Shown here one piece after another: positions 23,318 through 36,700 of a stretch of 64,000 bases of DNA; the first letter of the stretch is position 1; every line of letters begins with the position of its first letter. The DNA comes from Pontederia crassipes. Its lineage: Eukaryota; Streptophyta; Magnoliopsida; Commelinales; Pontederiaceae. Made by a program: the position numbers and the translations under genes. The notes below the pieces were generated by a model. That model did no database searches. It was not told the origin of the DNA and was given only the letters and a program-made list of their open reading frames with translations. The stretch is from contig CM060191.1 of the NCBI GenBank assembly GCA_030549335.1, forward strand, positions 5,399,001-5,463,000. Direction: 5' to 3'.

Positions 23318-25190
23318 CAAAAGGATAGAATCCCTTGTACTGCATTGAATTCACCACATATATGCAAGATGATGCCAACCGTTGACAAGGGTTGAAAAGC
23401 TTGACAAAGAAAAATTCTATGCTCATCATTCATGCTTGATAAGTTTGACAACACCCATTTAGAAGAGTATTAGTAGATCTTTCTTTCCTCTCTGAAGGTA
23501 GATATTTCCAGGGTAATATGTTGATGAGGGAATTTTGATGAAGCACATAATTACTAGTCATTTAGATCATGAGACACATAATTATCAACGTTGTATCACC
23601 ACCATTCTTTATCCCACAAATTGTGGATATTGATGGTGAAGAAAAGTGTAACAGAGAGTTTCTTCTAACGCAGATGTCAAAGTAATGGTAATTGATTATT
23701 GTTGTTAAGCTTTTGCATGTTAACACCTAATTTACCTTTCTTTAAAATGTCTATGTTAGCATCATGAATTCACACGGGCAGGTTTTTATGGACTAACTGG
23801 AAAAAGGATAACATGTAAATCCAGTATGGGGTGTAGAAGGTTTTGTAGCTTGTTAATTGATACTGAATTGTTCCCTTAATAGATAGGTTGCTGCTTTAGA
23901 ATAAAAATTTTATGCTACTGTACACCCACATCTCTCTTGTTGACAGTTCAATGTGCTTTTGCTTTCTTCACACATGGAAATAGTTAGGTCTCACTTTATA
24001 TACATATATATATATATATATATGTAATGTTTTGAGGAAATATCCATCCATCACCACTTTAAAAATCATCAGAGTTATTCAAATTCGATTTTTTTTATTT
24101 TTGTGTGATGGCCCGGTGTTATCTTAATCTAACCAAAATTTAGTTTTTAATTGTGTGCAATGTAATTAGCTTCCGCCAAGTAAATGGGAAAAAGGAGAGC
24201 AGTCTAATTGTGGTTAGAAATCTCAATTTTAGAAATCTCAATTTTCGTGCACTTTGATTTCGTTAGTCTAGACAATGTTGTCAAGTCTCATTTTCGATTT
24301 CGATTCGTCAATTCGTAGAGTTTATGTATCATCAAATAAGTTTAATTATTTAAGTATTTAATATGCACTTACAAACACATATTTATGATTTATAAATCAC
24401 AAACAACTAATATGTTTTATTAATATAAAATAAATGTGAAAGTAATCTACTATCACTTACGATTAATAAATGCTAACTAACTATCAACAATTATTTTATT
24501 AAGATAGAAAACTTATAAAAATAGAAATAAGTACAATGACTAAATTTTCTAATCACCGTACTACACTCTCAATCTAAATATATCAATCAAATAAAATTTT
24601 AAGAATTCATAAATTTTTATTATTTGTACAATATAAATAATTATAAGCAATCATATAGAGTCGTAAACTCGTATAGAATCGTATAAATTTTATAAGAGTT
24701 TATGAAAAATTTTAAATTAATATTTATGTAAAATCTAAAATCCTTAATGTCGCTTAATCCATTGGAAAGGGTACATTTCGGTGTATCTTTTACCATGATT
24801 GGAAAAATGTCATACTAACTATTTGGATGTGATTTAGAACAGAAAAATAAAACAATAGAAAGTTTAATTCCTTAGAAAAAAACTTAGCTAGGATCTCATT
24901 TTATTTTCCTATGACACGTTCTTGGCGTCGCTACGTCTTTTTTCTTTCCTATTTATGCATCCATCTCTCTGCACTATTTCCTCCTATTGTATTTTGGTAT
25001 CAATATCTCGTGCTTTGTCTTTGACTTCAGCTCCTATGGTGCTTCACCTGCACCAATGTCCCATTCCAGTTCCCCTTTGCTCAATCTCCATTGAAGCCGT
25101 GCTCACCATTCCAATTCCCCTTTGCCGAGCCTCCATTGAAGCCATGTTCCCATTCATTTGAAATTTATTCTATCGAGATCCACCTTTCAT
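23318..25190. other. AAPT 3' flank and AT-rich intergenic DNA
   Basis: The first 700 bases probably hold the AAPT 3' UTR. The rest is AT-rich with a TA run at 24001-24023. A unit of about 45 bases is repeated in tandem at 25060-25149 (both copies contain CTCCATTGAAGCC). I see no gene. Confidence 0.5.
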
Positions 25191-25925
25191 CCACTTGATC
25201 ACTAATAGTGGGTTTTTCGATTTTCTCACTTACGTGATTGTCATTGCTTCATTTCTCTTTCATCCATATCATTTTAAAAAATAATAAAATAATATAATAT
25301 ACAATAAAATAATATTAAAAAGGTGATGATTGACGTCGCCGCACGTTGGAACAAGCGAGCTCGAACAGAGGGGGGCCATCACCCCTCTCTCTCCCGCACG
25401 TGCTCGTCTGCGTGCACAAGAGAGAAAGGGAGCGTCGGCCCCCCTTTGCAATTCGTTCGCCTATGAATTGCAGCCAACAAAGGGGAGGGGACCCCCCCTC
25501 TCTCTCCCACGTGCATTCGTTAGTGCGCACGCGAGAGAAAGGGGGTGTCGACCCCACCGACAAGGGGCGCCGACGCCCCTCTCTCTCCTACGCACGCTCG
25601 CCGATGCACCCGTGAGAGAAAGGGGGGAGTCGGCCCCCTCTGCAACTCGTCCGGCAACAGGGCTAGTTGCAAGGGGCGTCACCTTTCTCTCTCGTGTGCA
25701 CCGGCTAGCACACGCGGGGGAGAGAGAGGGCATCGCCCCCTATTGGTTGCAACTCATCGGATGCCCCCTTTTCTCTCTCACACGCGCTACCAAGCATGCA
25801 CAGGAGAGAGAGGGGGCGTCGGCCCCCATATCGGTGGATGAGTTGCAGAGGATGAAAGTGAAATGATGCAATGGTGGCCACGTAAGCAAAAAAACTGGAA
25901 AATCAACTATCAACGGTCAAGTAGA
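25191..25925. mobile_element. Foldback-type element with an array of hairpins
   Basis: The outer arms, about 25191-25265 and 25846-25925, are imperfect inverted copies sharing words such as CTTACGTG and CTTTCATCC. Between them lie five GC-rich hairpins (about 25381-25430, 25493-25540, 25574-25625, 25681-25730 and 25764-25815), each a CCCTCTCTCTC stem, a loop rich in CACG words, and a GAGAGAGAGGG return. Smaller inverted repeats such as TGCAATTCG...GAATTGCA fill the gaps. Several frames on both strands stay open, but this follows from the composition and is not coding. Foldback transposon is the best guess; ends and target duplication are not fixed. Confidence 0.55.
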
Positions 25926-26030
25926 TAAGCGTACAAGAAAAAAAAAATTGGGAATAATCCAGAAAGTTGGGGACAACACTCAAGGTTGAAGAACGATCCA
26001 TGTAATTTACTCCTTTTCTCTTCGTTTCAA

Positions 26031-29000
26031 TGTTGTGATGTCTCTTCTCTCCTGTACGTGTGTACCACGTGTGTTTTTATATTTCTATTATGTTCGGTAC
26101 ACTGTAGCTTTATACATTGTACAGAATGTAAACATTCTTGCTATATAAATGAGAAGTATCTCAGGAAAGTGAGTCCTGCAGATATTTTTGGCCAACACTC
26201 TCTTCGTTCAAACATTAACATGGTATCAGAGCAATGCGTTTCTGGATGACTTGATCGCCTGATCGCCATGGTTTTGATTTCAAAAGGATGTGTTGATCCA
26301 TTGTTGCTGTGATCGAAGACCTATTTGTTGAAGGATTCACGAGCTGGTCCTGATCGCGATTCGCATATTGTTCTTGGATTTCTTGGTAAGGTCTTCTAAA
26401 GCTTTTAGACATGGCGATTTCTTCAGATCTGGGTTCATCTTCTATGGCTCTTGCTTTGGATCACATTCATTCTCTTTATTTGCATCCTTCTGATACTCTT
26501 GGGTTGATTTTGATTCCAATTCGCCTTAATGGATCTGATTATTATGCTATGTGGAGTCGAGCATTTTCAAATGCCCTGCTAGCGAAAAATAAATTGGGTT
26601 TATCGATGGTTCTTTTCGTATGGATCGATTTGATCAAGGGTTGCAGTTTCAATGGAAAAGATGTAATGCGCTTGTTCTTTCATGGATTCTTTCAACGAAT
26701 GGGCTTCTTGGGAGCATTGCTTATGTTTCAGATGCTGCAGAAGTTTGGGAGGATTTGAAAGAACGGTTTGATTCAATTAGCGCATCTAGAGTTTATCATC
26801 TACACAAAGAAATTGCCATCCTGACTCAAGAATCTTTGTCCATTACTGAATATTACACTAAACTAAAGTTGCTTTGGGAAGAATTGTATGCAATCATTCC
26901 TTCTCTTGGTGTAGCTGATCTTGGCAACACAAAGTATTTCAAACAGTTGAAAGTCTTCCAGTTTCTCATGGGTTTGAATGAGTCGTATGCTATAGTCAGA
27001 TCATAAATAATTCTTATGAAGCCTGTATCTCCTGATAATCAAGTTTATGCAATGCTTCTTGATGAAGAACAACAGAGGAAAACTAGTCTTTATTCTGTTA
27101 ATCATGGAGTTGCTAATTCAGTTGGAGTTGCGAATTCTGCATTTTCAGAAATTAATGCAGCTTATCAAAATTCTGGTCAGAAGAGGAAGAAAAATAAGAA
27201 TATAATCTGTGATCATTGTCACAAAGTGGGTCATGTGAAAGCTCAATGTTATAGGATCATTGGGTTTCCAATGAGATTCAAATTTACTAAAAACCAGGCT
27301 CAGGACAGTGCTAATATTGTTCAAATGAGTTCAGAAAATGTCACTACTAATCTAGCACAGGAAGCAATTCCAGTAACTTTCCCACAGAACACAGATGTTG
27401 TTGCAGGCTCAACTAGTTCTAATCAGACACATGTGATAACTGGAGATCAATATCAGCAAATCTTGAGAATTCTTATTCAGGGCTCAGGCTCAACTGATGT
27501 TAGTGCTAACATGGTAGGTAATGATTATATGTTACTCAACAACTCCAAAGCAAGATGGATAGTTGATTCTGATGCCTCATATCACATGGTATTAGATATC
27601 AATTGTCTCATTGATGTTACAGTCTTGCAACAGCCTAAAAAGGTTAAATTACTAAATGGCAATGTTTCACAAATTAGACATGTTGGGAAAGTTCCTATTA
27701 ATTCTGAACAGTTACTACATGATGTGTTATAGATTCCTGATTTTCACTACAATTTATTATCAGTTTCCAAGATGGTAAGGGACTTTCTTTGTGCAGTAAT
27801 CTTTTATTTCAGGACCTTTATACTAGAATAATCAAGGGAATTGGTAAACATGAGAAAGGCCTTTACTTCATGCTGAGTAATTCTGCAACATTGTTACCAG
27901 CTACTGATAGTCCAAAGAAATTACACACTACTTCACTTGTTGATTCCAATGATCAAAATGTAGTACTTTGGCATCGTCGACTGGGACATCTATCTTTTAT
28001 GAAGATGAGAGCTATTTTGCCATTCAGTATTCACAAATCATTAGACAAGTGTCATTGTGATATCTGTTATATGTCAAGACAGACTCGGCTGTCCTTTTCT
28101 CATAGTAGAACAATCTCTGTATCTAGTTTTGCTTTGATCCATGTGGATGCCTGGGTCCTTATCACTAGCCCACTTATGATCAATTTCGTTTCTTTCTTAC
28201 TATAGTAGATGATTACACTAAAATGACTTGGGGTTTTCTCATGAAATTTAAGGGTGATGCAACTATGTACCTTAAATCTTTTGTGAATTTAATTGAGATA
28301 CAATTTGCTAAGAGGGTAAAGGTTGTTAGAACTGATAATGGTTCAGAGATTGTTAATGCCAATTGCCAAACCTTTTTTGAATCCAAAGGAATTTGTCATC
28401 AAACATCATGTGCATACACCCCCTCAGCAAAATGGGGTAGTAGAAAGGAAGCATCGTCATATAATTGAGGTTGCTCGATCTCTGAAACTGCAAAGTTATT
28501 TACCTAATGAGTTTTGGGGAGATTGTATTCTAACAGTTGTGCATACGATCAATAAACTGCCTTTGTCTGTTTTAGATGGTAAAAGTCCACATGAAATGTT
28601 GTTTGGTTCACAGCCTAATTTGGAGTTTTTCCGAGTTTTTTGATGCCTCTGCTATACTAGAATTCTAAACACTTCAGACAAGTTCATACCTCGTTCATCG
28701 CCATCTATTTTCCTTGGTTATTCCAGCACACAAAAAGGATATAAAGTTATGGATTTATAGACCCGCAAAGTCACTGTCAGCAGAGATATTCATTTTTACG
28801 AAGACATATTTCCTTTTTCAGACCTTTCTGTTAATACTCCCAGTGATAAATTTTCTTCGAGGCTTACTATCAGTTCTCCTTGTCCTACTGATGATCTTTT
28901 TTGGCCAATTACTACAATTAGTGATCTACATTATGATATTCCAGCTGATATTCCATCTCATTCTTCACTCGATATCAGCTCCTCAAATGATATTGGCAAT

Positions 29001-31006
29001 TCAGTTGTTCTTGTTGAAAGTTCTACTACTGATAATCATATTGTAAGTTATAGGCCTCGTAGAGTTTCCAAACCTCCTAGTTGGCTGCATGATTATGTTG
29101 TTAACAGTTCAATTTCCAATGTCAAAGATTCCAAGACTCCTTATCCAATTTTTTATTACATTTCTCATCAGCATCTTCTTGATAGTTATCATGCCTTTCT
29201 AGTTTGCTTGAATGCAGTTAATGAACCCTCTACATTTTCTCAAGCTGCTCGAGACCCTAAATGGGTAGAGGCTATGAAATCATAAATGGGAGCCTTACAG
29301 GACAATCATACCTGGGATGTTGTTAGCCTTCCTTATAAGAAAATCAGCAATCGGTTGTAAATGGGTATATAAGGCTAAGCTCAATTCTAATGGTGAAATT
29401 GAATGATATAAAGCGAGACTCGTTGCAAAAGGTTTTACTCAACTTGGGGGCATTGACTATAAGGAAACATTTTCACTAGTGGCCAAAATGTCTACTATTC
29501 GATGCCTTTTTCTGTTGTTGCCCAGAAATCTTGGCCCTTATTTCACTTTGATATTATCAATGATTTTCTTAATGGAGATCTCTTTGAGGACGTGTATATG
29601 CAGCTTCCTCCAGGTTTTTCAATTGTCGAGGATCATCGTTCTAATGAGGTTTGTCAGCTTCGTAAATCTCTCTATGGATTAAAACAAGCCTCTCGTCAAT
29701 AGAATCTCAAACTCACACATGTCCTAGTCACAGCTGGTTATAAGCAGAGTTTGCTTGATTATTCCATGTTTACTAAACAGCCATCACATGGCATTATTGT
29801 TTTTCTCGTCTACATCGATGATATTATCATTACAGGGGATAATTTTGAACTTATTCAAGAGGCTAAGAGTGTTCTTCGTACGAATTTCAAGCTTAAAGAT
29901 CTTGGACCCTTAAAGTTCTTTCTCGGTCTTGAAGTCCTTCGTTCTAAGTCTAGTATTGCTCTCAACCAGCGAAAATATGCATTGAATTTAATTGCTGATT
30001 CTGGTCTCTCTGGTGCTAAAGTGGTTGATGTACCTCTGGAACAGAATGTCAAGTTAACTTCAATTCAATATGATGAGGTCGTTCCTCCTTCTTCTCCTGA
30101 TCCTATGTTGAAGGATCCTTTAGAATATGAACGCTTAATTGGCAGGCTCATTTATCTTATGATTACGCGCCTTGATATTTCCTTCTCTGTCCAACATCTT
30201 AGTCAGTTCATGCAGTGTCCGAAAGCCTCTCATATGGCAGCAACATTTTGTGTGGTTCGCTACTTAAAAAAGCATCCAAGTTTCGGACTTTTCTTCCCGA
30301 TTTCTTCAACTTCTCTTCAGGGGTTCTATGATACGGATTGGGCTGCTTGTATTCATACCAGACGTTCGATTACTGATTTTTGTGTTCAACTCGGCTCAAC
30401 ACTTGTTTCCTGGAAATCTAAAAAATATCCTACTGTATTGCGCTCAACACTTGCTCTTCTGCTGAGTCAGAGTATCGCAGTCTTGCTGCGTTAGTTGCTG
30501 ATCTCATCTGGTTACAACAGCTATTTGTAGAGTTTGGAGTTCAAGTTCATCTTCCTGTTCCTGTTGGTTGTGATAGACAAGCCGCTCTGCATATCGCTAA
30601 TAATCCTATCTTTCATGAACGTATCAAACATATCGACGTTGATTGTCACTTTGTTCGCGCTCGAATTCTGTCAGGATTCATTCGACCATATCACCTTGCT
30701 ACTGCTGATCAAGTTGCTGATATTTTTACTAAAGTGCTTGGTAGTCGACAACATGATTTTTTTGTGTCCAAACTTGGCATGATTAATGTTCACCATGCCT
30801 AGTTTGCGGGACGTATTGTGATGTCTCTTCTCTCCTGCACGTGCGTATCACGTGTGTTTTTGTATTTTTGTTATGTTCGATACACTGTAGCTTTATACGT
30901 TGTACAAAATGTAAACATTCTTGCTATATAATTGAGAAGCAGTATCTCAGGAAAGTGAGTCATGCAGACATTTTTTGCCAACACTCTCTTCGTTCAAACA
31001 TTAACA
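26031..31006 (+). mobile_element. Copia LTR retrotransposon, broken
   Basis: LTRs of about 190 bases lie at 26031-26220 and 30814-31006, flanked by TTCAA on both sides. The primer site TGGTATCAGAGC follows the left LTR directly. The internal region shows Copia order: gag with a zinc knuckle (about 26.4-27.3 kb), protease (near 27.56 kb), integrase (27.96-28.64 kb), reverse transcriptase (29.3-30.05 kb), RNase H (30.3-30.8 kb). It is broken, with roughly ten interruptions, so it is a fossil. By eye the LTRs differ at about 14 of 190 sites (about 7%), pointing to an age of a few million years. Confidence 0.93.
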
Positions 31007-32184
31007 TTCAACTCCAGCGTCACATAAATTTTGCATGTTCTACTACTGGTTCTACTATGTCGGTCTGCAAAAAAAAAAGTAATGATCGAATGATCGTGGA
31101 AGGATCAAACTTGAAATTTGGCCTATGGTTTGCCACTTCTGTCCCAGATTGTCGAAAGAGATTTCATAAAGAGAGAAGGATAGAGGAAAGAGAAGCCCCC
31201 TAGTGAGAGAGGAGAGTTTGTCAAGAGGTGTGACAGAGATAGAGGTTTAACAACATGGGAGACATGGCGAACTAACATGCACACCATTTCTTTTGAGAAG
31301 TTTAACAACATTAGTTTTGGATTTTTAAAACTAGATTTTTCTTTGACCTCTTCTTAACTGTAATTTTTTTCGATTTTCGTATCTTTCATCGATGACCTCT
31401 AAACTATGCCTCTTTTCCCATTTAAATTCACCTGTTAACTTTTTTTGTTAATTTTTATTATTTAAATTTATAAAATGATCAAATTGCCCTCACACATTTC
31501 AAATAAGTGAAGTCTTCCTTTTCTTTGTTAAACTAAATGCACGATGATAATTGGGTCATTTCATAAATTAAAATAATAAAAATTAACAAGAAAATTAAGA
31601 GTTTGATGGATGAATCCAAGTGAAAAAAATGCATAATTTAGAAGTGGTCTGCCAAAAATACAAAAGTCATGGGTAAAAGCAAAAAAAAAATCATAACTCA
31701 GGAAAAAATCCTTTAAAATTCGACAAATGGAGTGGAAGAAGTTTAAGAGGTACAGGTTCAAAACATCACTGTCTCGGGTCACAAGCCATTGCTCCATGGC
31801 CCGGGCGATGGGCTTTGTTGTATATATTAATAATATATCTATTTACTTTATCTTACAGCTCCCCACGTGGGTCTAATTAAATAGATTTCTTAAATCATTA
31901 GAATATCAATGGAAATTTATTAATTTTTAATATTTTCAATAAAATATAATCTTTGTAAGTGTTAACTATAATCAATTTCTTTTATTATGTAATGCTAATA
32001 AGATTATTTTATACATCATATTTATAATGTAATATGTGAATCATGCATTACATAAAATATAATATATTATAATACATGAAATAAATTGGGTTGATATTAA
32101 CTCTGAGTTTTTGGACAGCCGGACCCGTTAATTATTAATGATTATAATATTAATGCTTTATTATTATTATGGTATGCATAATGC

Positions 32185-32215
<31 letters not shown>

Positions 32216-33190
32216 ATTCAAATACATGAATAAATATTATATATAGATGTCACATGTCATTCTTGTAAAAAAAAGGGTAAACATGCTGTTTTCAAGCTAA
32301 ATGAATCATTTTTGTTAGGAGGGGAAAATTTTCATTTAAGGGTAAAAATTGTAGTTTGGGAATCATCTATTAAAATCACTCTTATTTCAAACACAAATTG
32401 TCTAACATACCATAACGCTTAAATACAAAATATAGAAGCACAATAATTTAAAAAATCATTGTGGCTGTTTAAATATGAATTTAGAACAATAAGAAAAAAA
32501 ATAGAACATCATAGACAAAAGAAAAATGAAACCAAGAATGTTAAAAAAAATTCCACCATAAAATAAGATTATACTCTTTTGCAAGGGTCAGTTTGTTAGA
32601 CCTGGATATGTTTCATCGGACTAATTTGATATTTATATTAGAGAGAAATAATAAATCATAATTAAATTGATGATTTAAAACCTTACTAGTTCTCATTGAC
32701 TGCCGAAGACCCGTCGACCAACTTATAAATTTAATAGAACTAATTAAATTTTTTAAAAATATAAATTATTATTTTAGTTAATTGACTAAAAAGTTTTTAA
32801 TATTATAATAGAGAAAATATGTAAAAAAAAGTCATCCATATTTTAAGAGTAAAATAGTACAATCAAATTGTTCAATTTTTTTAAAAATAAAATAAGTGGA
32901 AATTTTCTTCCTTTTTTTACTTATAAGCAGATGAAATAAATATTTATAAACTTTTTTCGAAAAAAAATTCATGATTGTTTATAAATTATTTTAATCAACT
33001 TATAATCTTAATCAAACAGTCTTTTATTTTTTATTTTGAATTTAAATTATTTTCATCAGGAATTATATGGATGTACAATAATGATAATAAATTCATCTTC
33101 GTATTTAACTTATAAATGTTGTATTTCGTAAAAATATTTTGTCATTTTGCTAATTGACCAAGTTTTAATTCAAAGAACAAAATTCTAACC
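31007..33190. other. AT-rich intergenic DNA
   Basis: No gene is seen. A perfect palindrome CCCACGTGGG (G-box core) lies near 31862-31871, and a TA run at 32187-32209. The remainder is A/T-rich with short homopolymers. Confidence 0.5.
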
Positions 33191-33593
33191 GTCGATTATG
33201 ACACTGACGGTCCAAATTTATATTGCGGTGCTTTTCCTCTTACACCAAGTCACCAGCACCTATTTGATTATTACCCTGCAGAGCACTCGACTTCCTCGCT
33301 CCGGTGCCGCTGCCGCCGCCGCCACCGCCACCGCCTGTTCCTCTTCTCCGGCCGGCGTGCCCTCGTTGCCGCTTCTCCCTCCTTTTTCGCACCGGCGTCC
33401 GGTTGGCTGGAGTCGTCCTGCTTCCTCGTTCTGTGTCACTCTTTCCTGTTTCTGTGGCGCGGTCCGCCTCGGTGCTCCCTTTCCTATAAACTTGCAACTG
33501 TGTGGTCTTTCCTCGAGCGGAGGCCGCGTTGAGCGCGGCCGGAGGCGAGGCGGGTGAAGCGGGCGTCGAATGCAACTGGTGACCCTCCTGAGG

Positions 33594-33776
33594 GTAAGAA
33601 ATGGAAAGTTAGGAATGACAACAGGGGGGTTTAGGGGTTTAGGGTTTTACATATTTATGCACCATTGCGTTGGAATCTTTTAAGTTTTAGGCCCTAAATC
33701 TTCTCGAGTCGTAGGTGATTCTTCCTGTCGAGGATTTAGAGTTGCGCGTGACGCTCTTGCTGACTCCCTTGCGCAG
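33594..33776 (+). promoter_or_regulatory. Probable 5' UTR intron of RPC8 with telo-box motifs
   Basis: A donor GGTAAGAA at 33594 and an acceptor GCGCAG ending at 33776 would remove 183 bases, leaving the ATG 7 bases into the next exon. Near 33630-33649 the intron carries two to three TTTAGGG-like units. Telo-boxes of this kind are common in promoters and first introns of plant genes for ribosome and transcription machinery. The GC-rich DNA before it (33280-33590) is probably the first leader exon; its open frames look non-coding. Confidence 0.5.
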
Positions 33777-33783
33777 GTTCCGG

Positions 33784-36700
33784 ATGTTTTCTCTCAGCAA
33801 AATTGAGCATGACCTGCGTTTGCCGCCTCACTTGCTGAACCGCCCCCTCGCTGACGCGATCAAACAAGAACTCGAGAAGCTCTTCCTGGACAAGGTACAA
33901 CTTTATTGTGGTTTGCAGCCTGGAAACATTAACTATCTTCGGAATGTTTATGTCAGTGTTTCGTTATGTTGTCTCTGTGTTTGTCGCAGGTGATCGCGGA
34001 TTTGGGCCTTTGTGTTTCTGTCTATGACATTCAGAATGTAGAAGGTGGATTTGTATATCCAGGGGATGGTTGTTGCACATATAAGGTCATTCTACCTACC
34101 TATTGTTTTTTTTATTGAAAAAGGATGTCTACCAAAGTTGTAGACATCCTATTTTATTAAATTGATAAGATCTATTACATCACCACATTATTTACAAGTT
34201 AAGGAGACAGATCACATTAATCACCAGCACACAATTTGGCCCACAGTAGAGGGTACATTGAGCCAAGGTTCTTAAACTCTCTTGTTAAGTATTCCAAATC
34301 CAATGATGTATCAAGTACACAGCCTTCAAGTAAGGGGTGAAGTGAAGTAGGTTGGTGATTCATTGCTGATCCTTTGCAGTTATAGACTAGTTGGTTTAGA
34401 AGGCAACTGTGTTATTGTATGATCTGATGTGAAAGTTCATTTGACAAGAATGGTTAATTATTATATCAGCTCACACTGGAATGACATTCTTCTTTTTTTC
34501 CTTACCTTGTTAAAGTAGAATCCAGTGCAAAAACTTCACTTTCTCACCAATTTATGCATCATATCATAATATGCTATCAAAATTGCTGTCTCTGATTTAT
34601 CTTTTAAAAAATTAAGCTCTCTCTCTCTCTTGTACTTTACCTAGTGCGTAATTCGAATATCCTTAATTATTCAAAATATATTTTTGCGTGCCGCCGAACT
34701 TGGATAAAGTTTAAATCACTTAAATCTCACATTATCTGGGTAAATTACACCAAATGCCCTTCAACTTTCAAGTTTGCTCAGCGATGCCCTCCAACTTCAC
34801 TTTGTAACAACGATGCTCTCCATCTTCAAACTTATTGCATGGAATGCCCTCCCGACTGGGAATACCCGGTTTTTCGGTCGGTCTGCTGATGTGGCAATGC
34901 ACTCTCTCCGCCACGTAGGAGAGACATTCGACGTGGCACCGCCACATTCGCCGGCCTCCTCTTCTTCCTCCGGCGAGGACGCCGGCAGAGAGAAGTATTT
35001 TTTTAATATTATTTTAATACTTTTTATTATTAGCCGACCCCATCTAGTGGGATAAGGCTTTGTTGTTGTTGTTGTTATTATTAACTTGCTGACGTGGCGG
35101 TGCCACGTCGAATGCCTCTCCTGCATGGCGGAGAGAGTGCATCGTCACGTCAGCAGACCGACTAGGAAATCGGGTATTCCCGGTCGGGAGGGCATTCCAT
35201 GCAATAAGTTTGAAGATGGAGGGCGTCACTGTTATCGCTGAGCAAACTTGAAAGTTGGAGGGCATTTGGTGTAATTTACCCCACATTATCTTTATGAGGT
35301 TAAATATGCTGTCTACATTGAATGTACTGTTATGATATAATATCATTTTCTCCTTTTGTAGGTTGTGTTTAGACTACTAATGTTTCGGCCTTTTGTGGGG
35401 GAGATCCTGAGTGCAAAGATAAAAGCGTCTGATGCTACTGGCTTGCAGTGTATGTTGGCTGATCTTATTGCGCACTTTATTCTGTATCTCATATAAATGT
35501 GCTTCAACATTCTTTATTATTTTTTGTTTAATCAATCCTAAGTTTGCAGATATTCAACAGAACCCAGATTTAATCATCTTTGTTTTCCCTATTTTTTCTG
35601 TCCTTTTATTACCCTTAGCTTGGGGTGACTACACAACATAGATTGTTAGTTCTTGATATGCAAATAAAATGTATAAAATCAAAATCCCGAACAGTTTTTG
35701 ATCGAAAGATCAAGTGGTGGCAGTTAAAGGGGGAGAAGCGAGAGACTTTTAGAAGTAAGTTATTAGAGGAAAGTGTGTGGGAGTTAGAAGGAGATGCTAG
35801 TATCATGTGGAAGAATGTGGCAAAAAAGGTTGAAATGGTTGCTAAAGCCATTTTAGGAGAATCAAAAGGTTTTGGACCACGAGATAAGGAGACTTGGTGG
35901 TGGAATGAGGAGGTCCAAGAAAAGGTGCGTAATAAGAAGAATTGTTTCAAGGCGATACACTTGGACAATAGTTCTGACAATTGGGAAAAGTATCGTTTGG
36001 CGAAAAGGGAGGCTAAGAAGGCAGTTAGTGATGCTCGTGCTAAAGCATACGAGGGGTTTTATAAGGAGTTAGGGACAAAGGCGGGTGAACAAAGGATTTA
36101 CAAGATTGCAAGGAACAAAGAGAAGGAGTCGAGAGATTTGGATCAAGTAAGATGCATAAAAAATGAAGTTGGCAAGGTTTTAGTTACTGAAGGAGATATT
36201 AAGAACAGATGGGAAGAGTATTTCTATAAGCTATTTAATGATGGATGTGAAGGTTCGCGTTGTGATTTGGAGGACTTGACAGTTAGCGAATGTGAGCTTA
36301 ATAGGTCATTTTATCGTAGAATTAGATTCTCGGAGGTTAGCGAAGCTCTTAAGAAAATGGAGAATGGTAAAGCCGTTGGACCGGATGGTATACCGATTGA
36401 AGTTTGGAAATGTTTAGGAGAAAAAGGTGTGTTGTGGTTATGTAAACTATTTAATGAGATTTTACGGTCGAAAAAGATGCCTGATGATTGGAGATTAAGT
36501 ACATTAGTTCCTATTTACAAAAATAAAGGGGATATTCAGAATTGTGCAAATTATAGAGGGATTAAACTTATGAGTCACACTATGAAATTATGGGAAAAAG
36601 TGATTGAGCATAGATTGAGAATGGAGACTAGTATTTCTGAGAGACAATTTGGGTTCATGCCAGGAAGATCCACTACAGAGGCGATTTATTTACTAAGGGG

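Noticed and set aside
24240-24760. Possible further hAT-like element after AAPT
   Set aside because: A CAATG-like start is present, but I found no matching end or duplication.
25330-25866. A 178-codon open frame overlapping others on both strands
   Set aside because: All frames are open because the hairpin modules lack A/T-rich stops. The peptide is low complexity and matches no family.
33198-33557. A 119-codon frame upstream of RPC8
   Set aside because: It is alanine-, proline- and serine-rich, overlaps the likely leader exon, and has no family resemblance.
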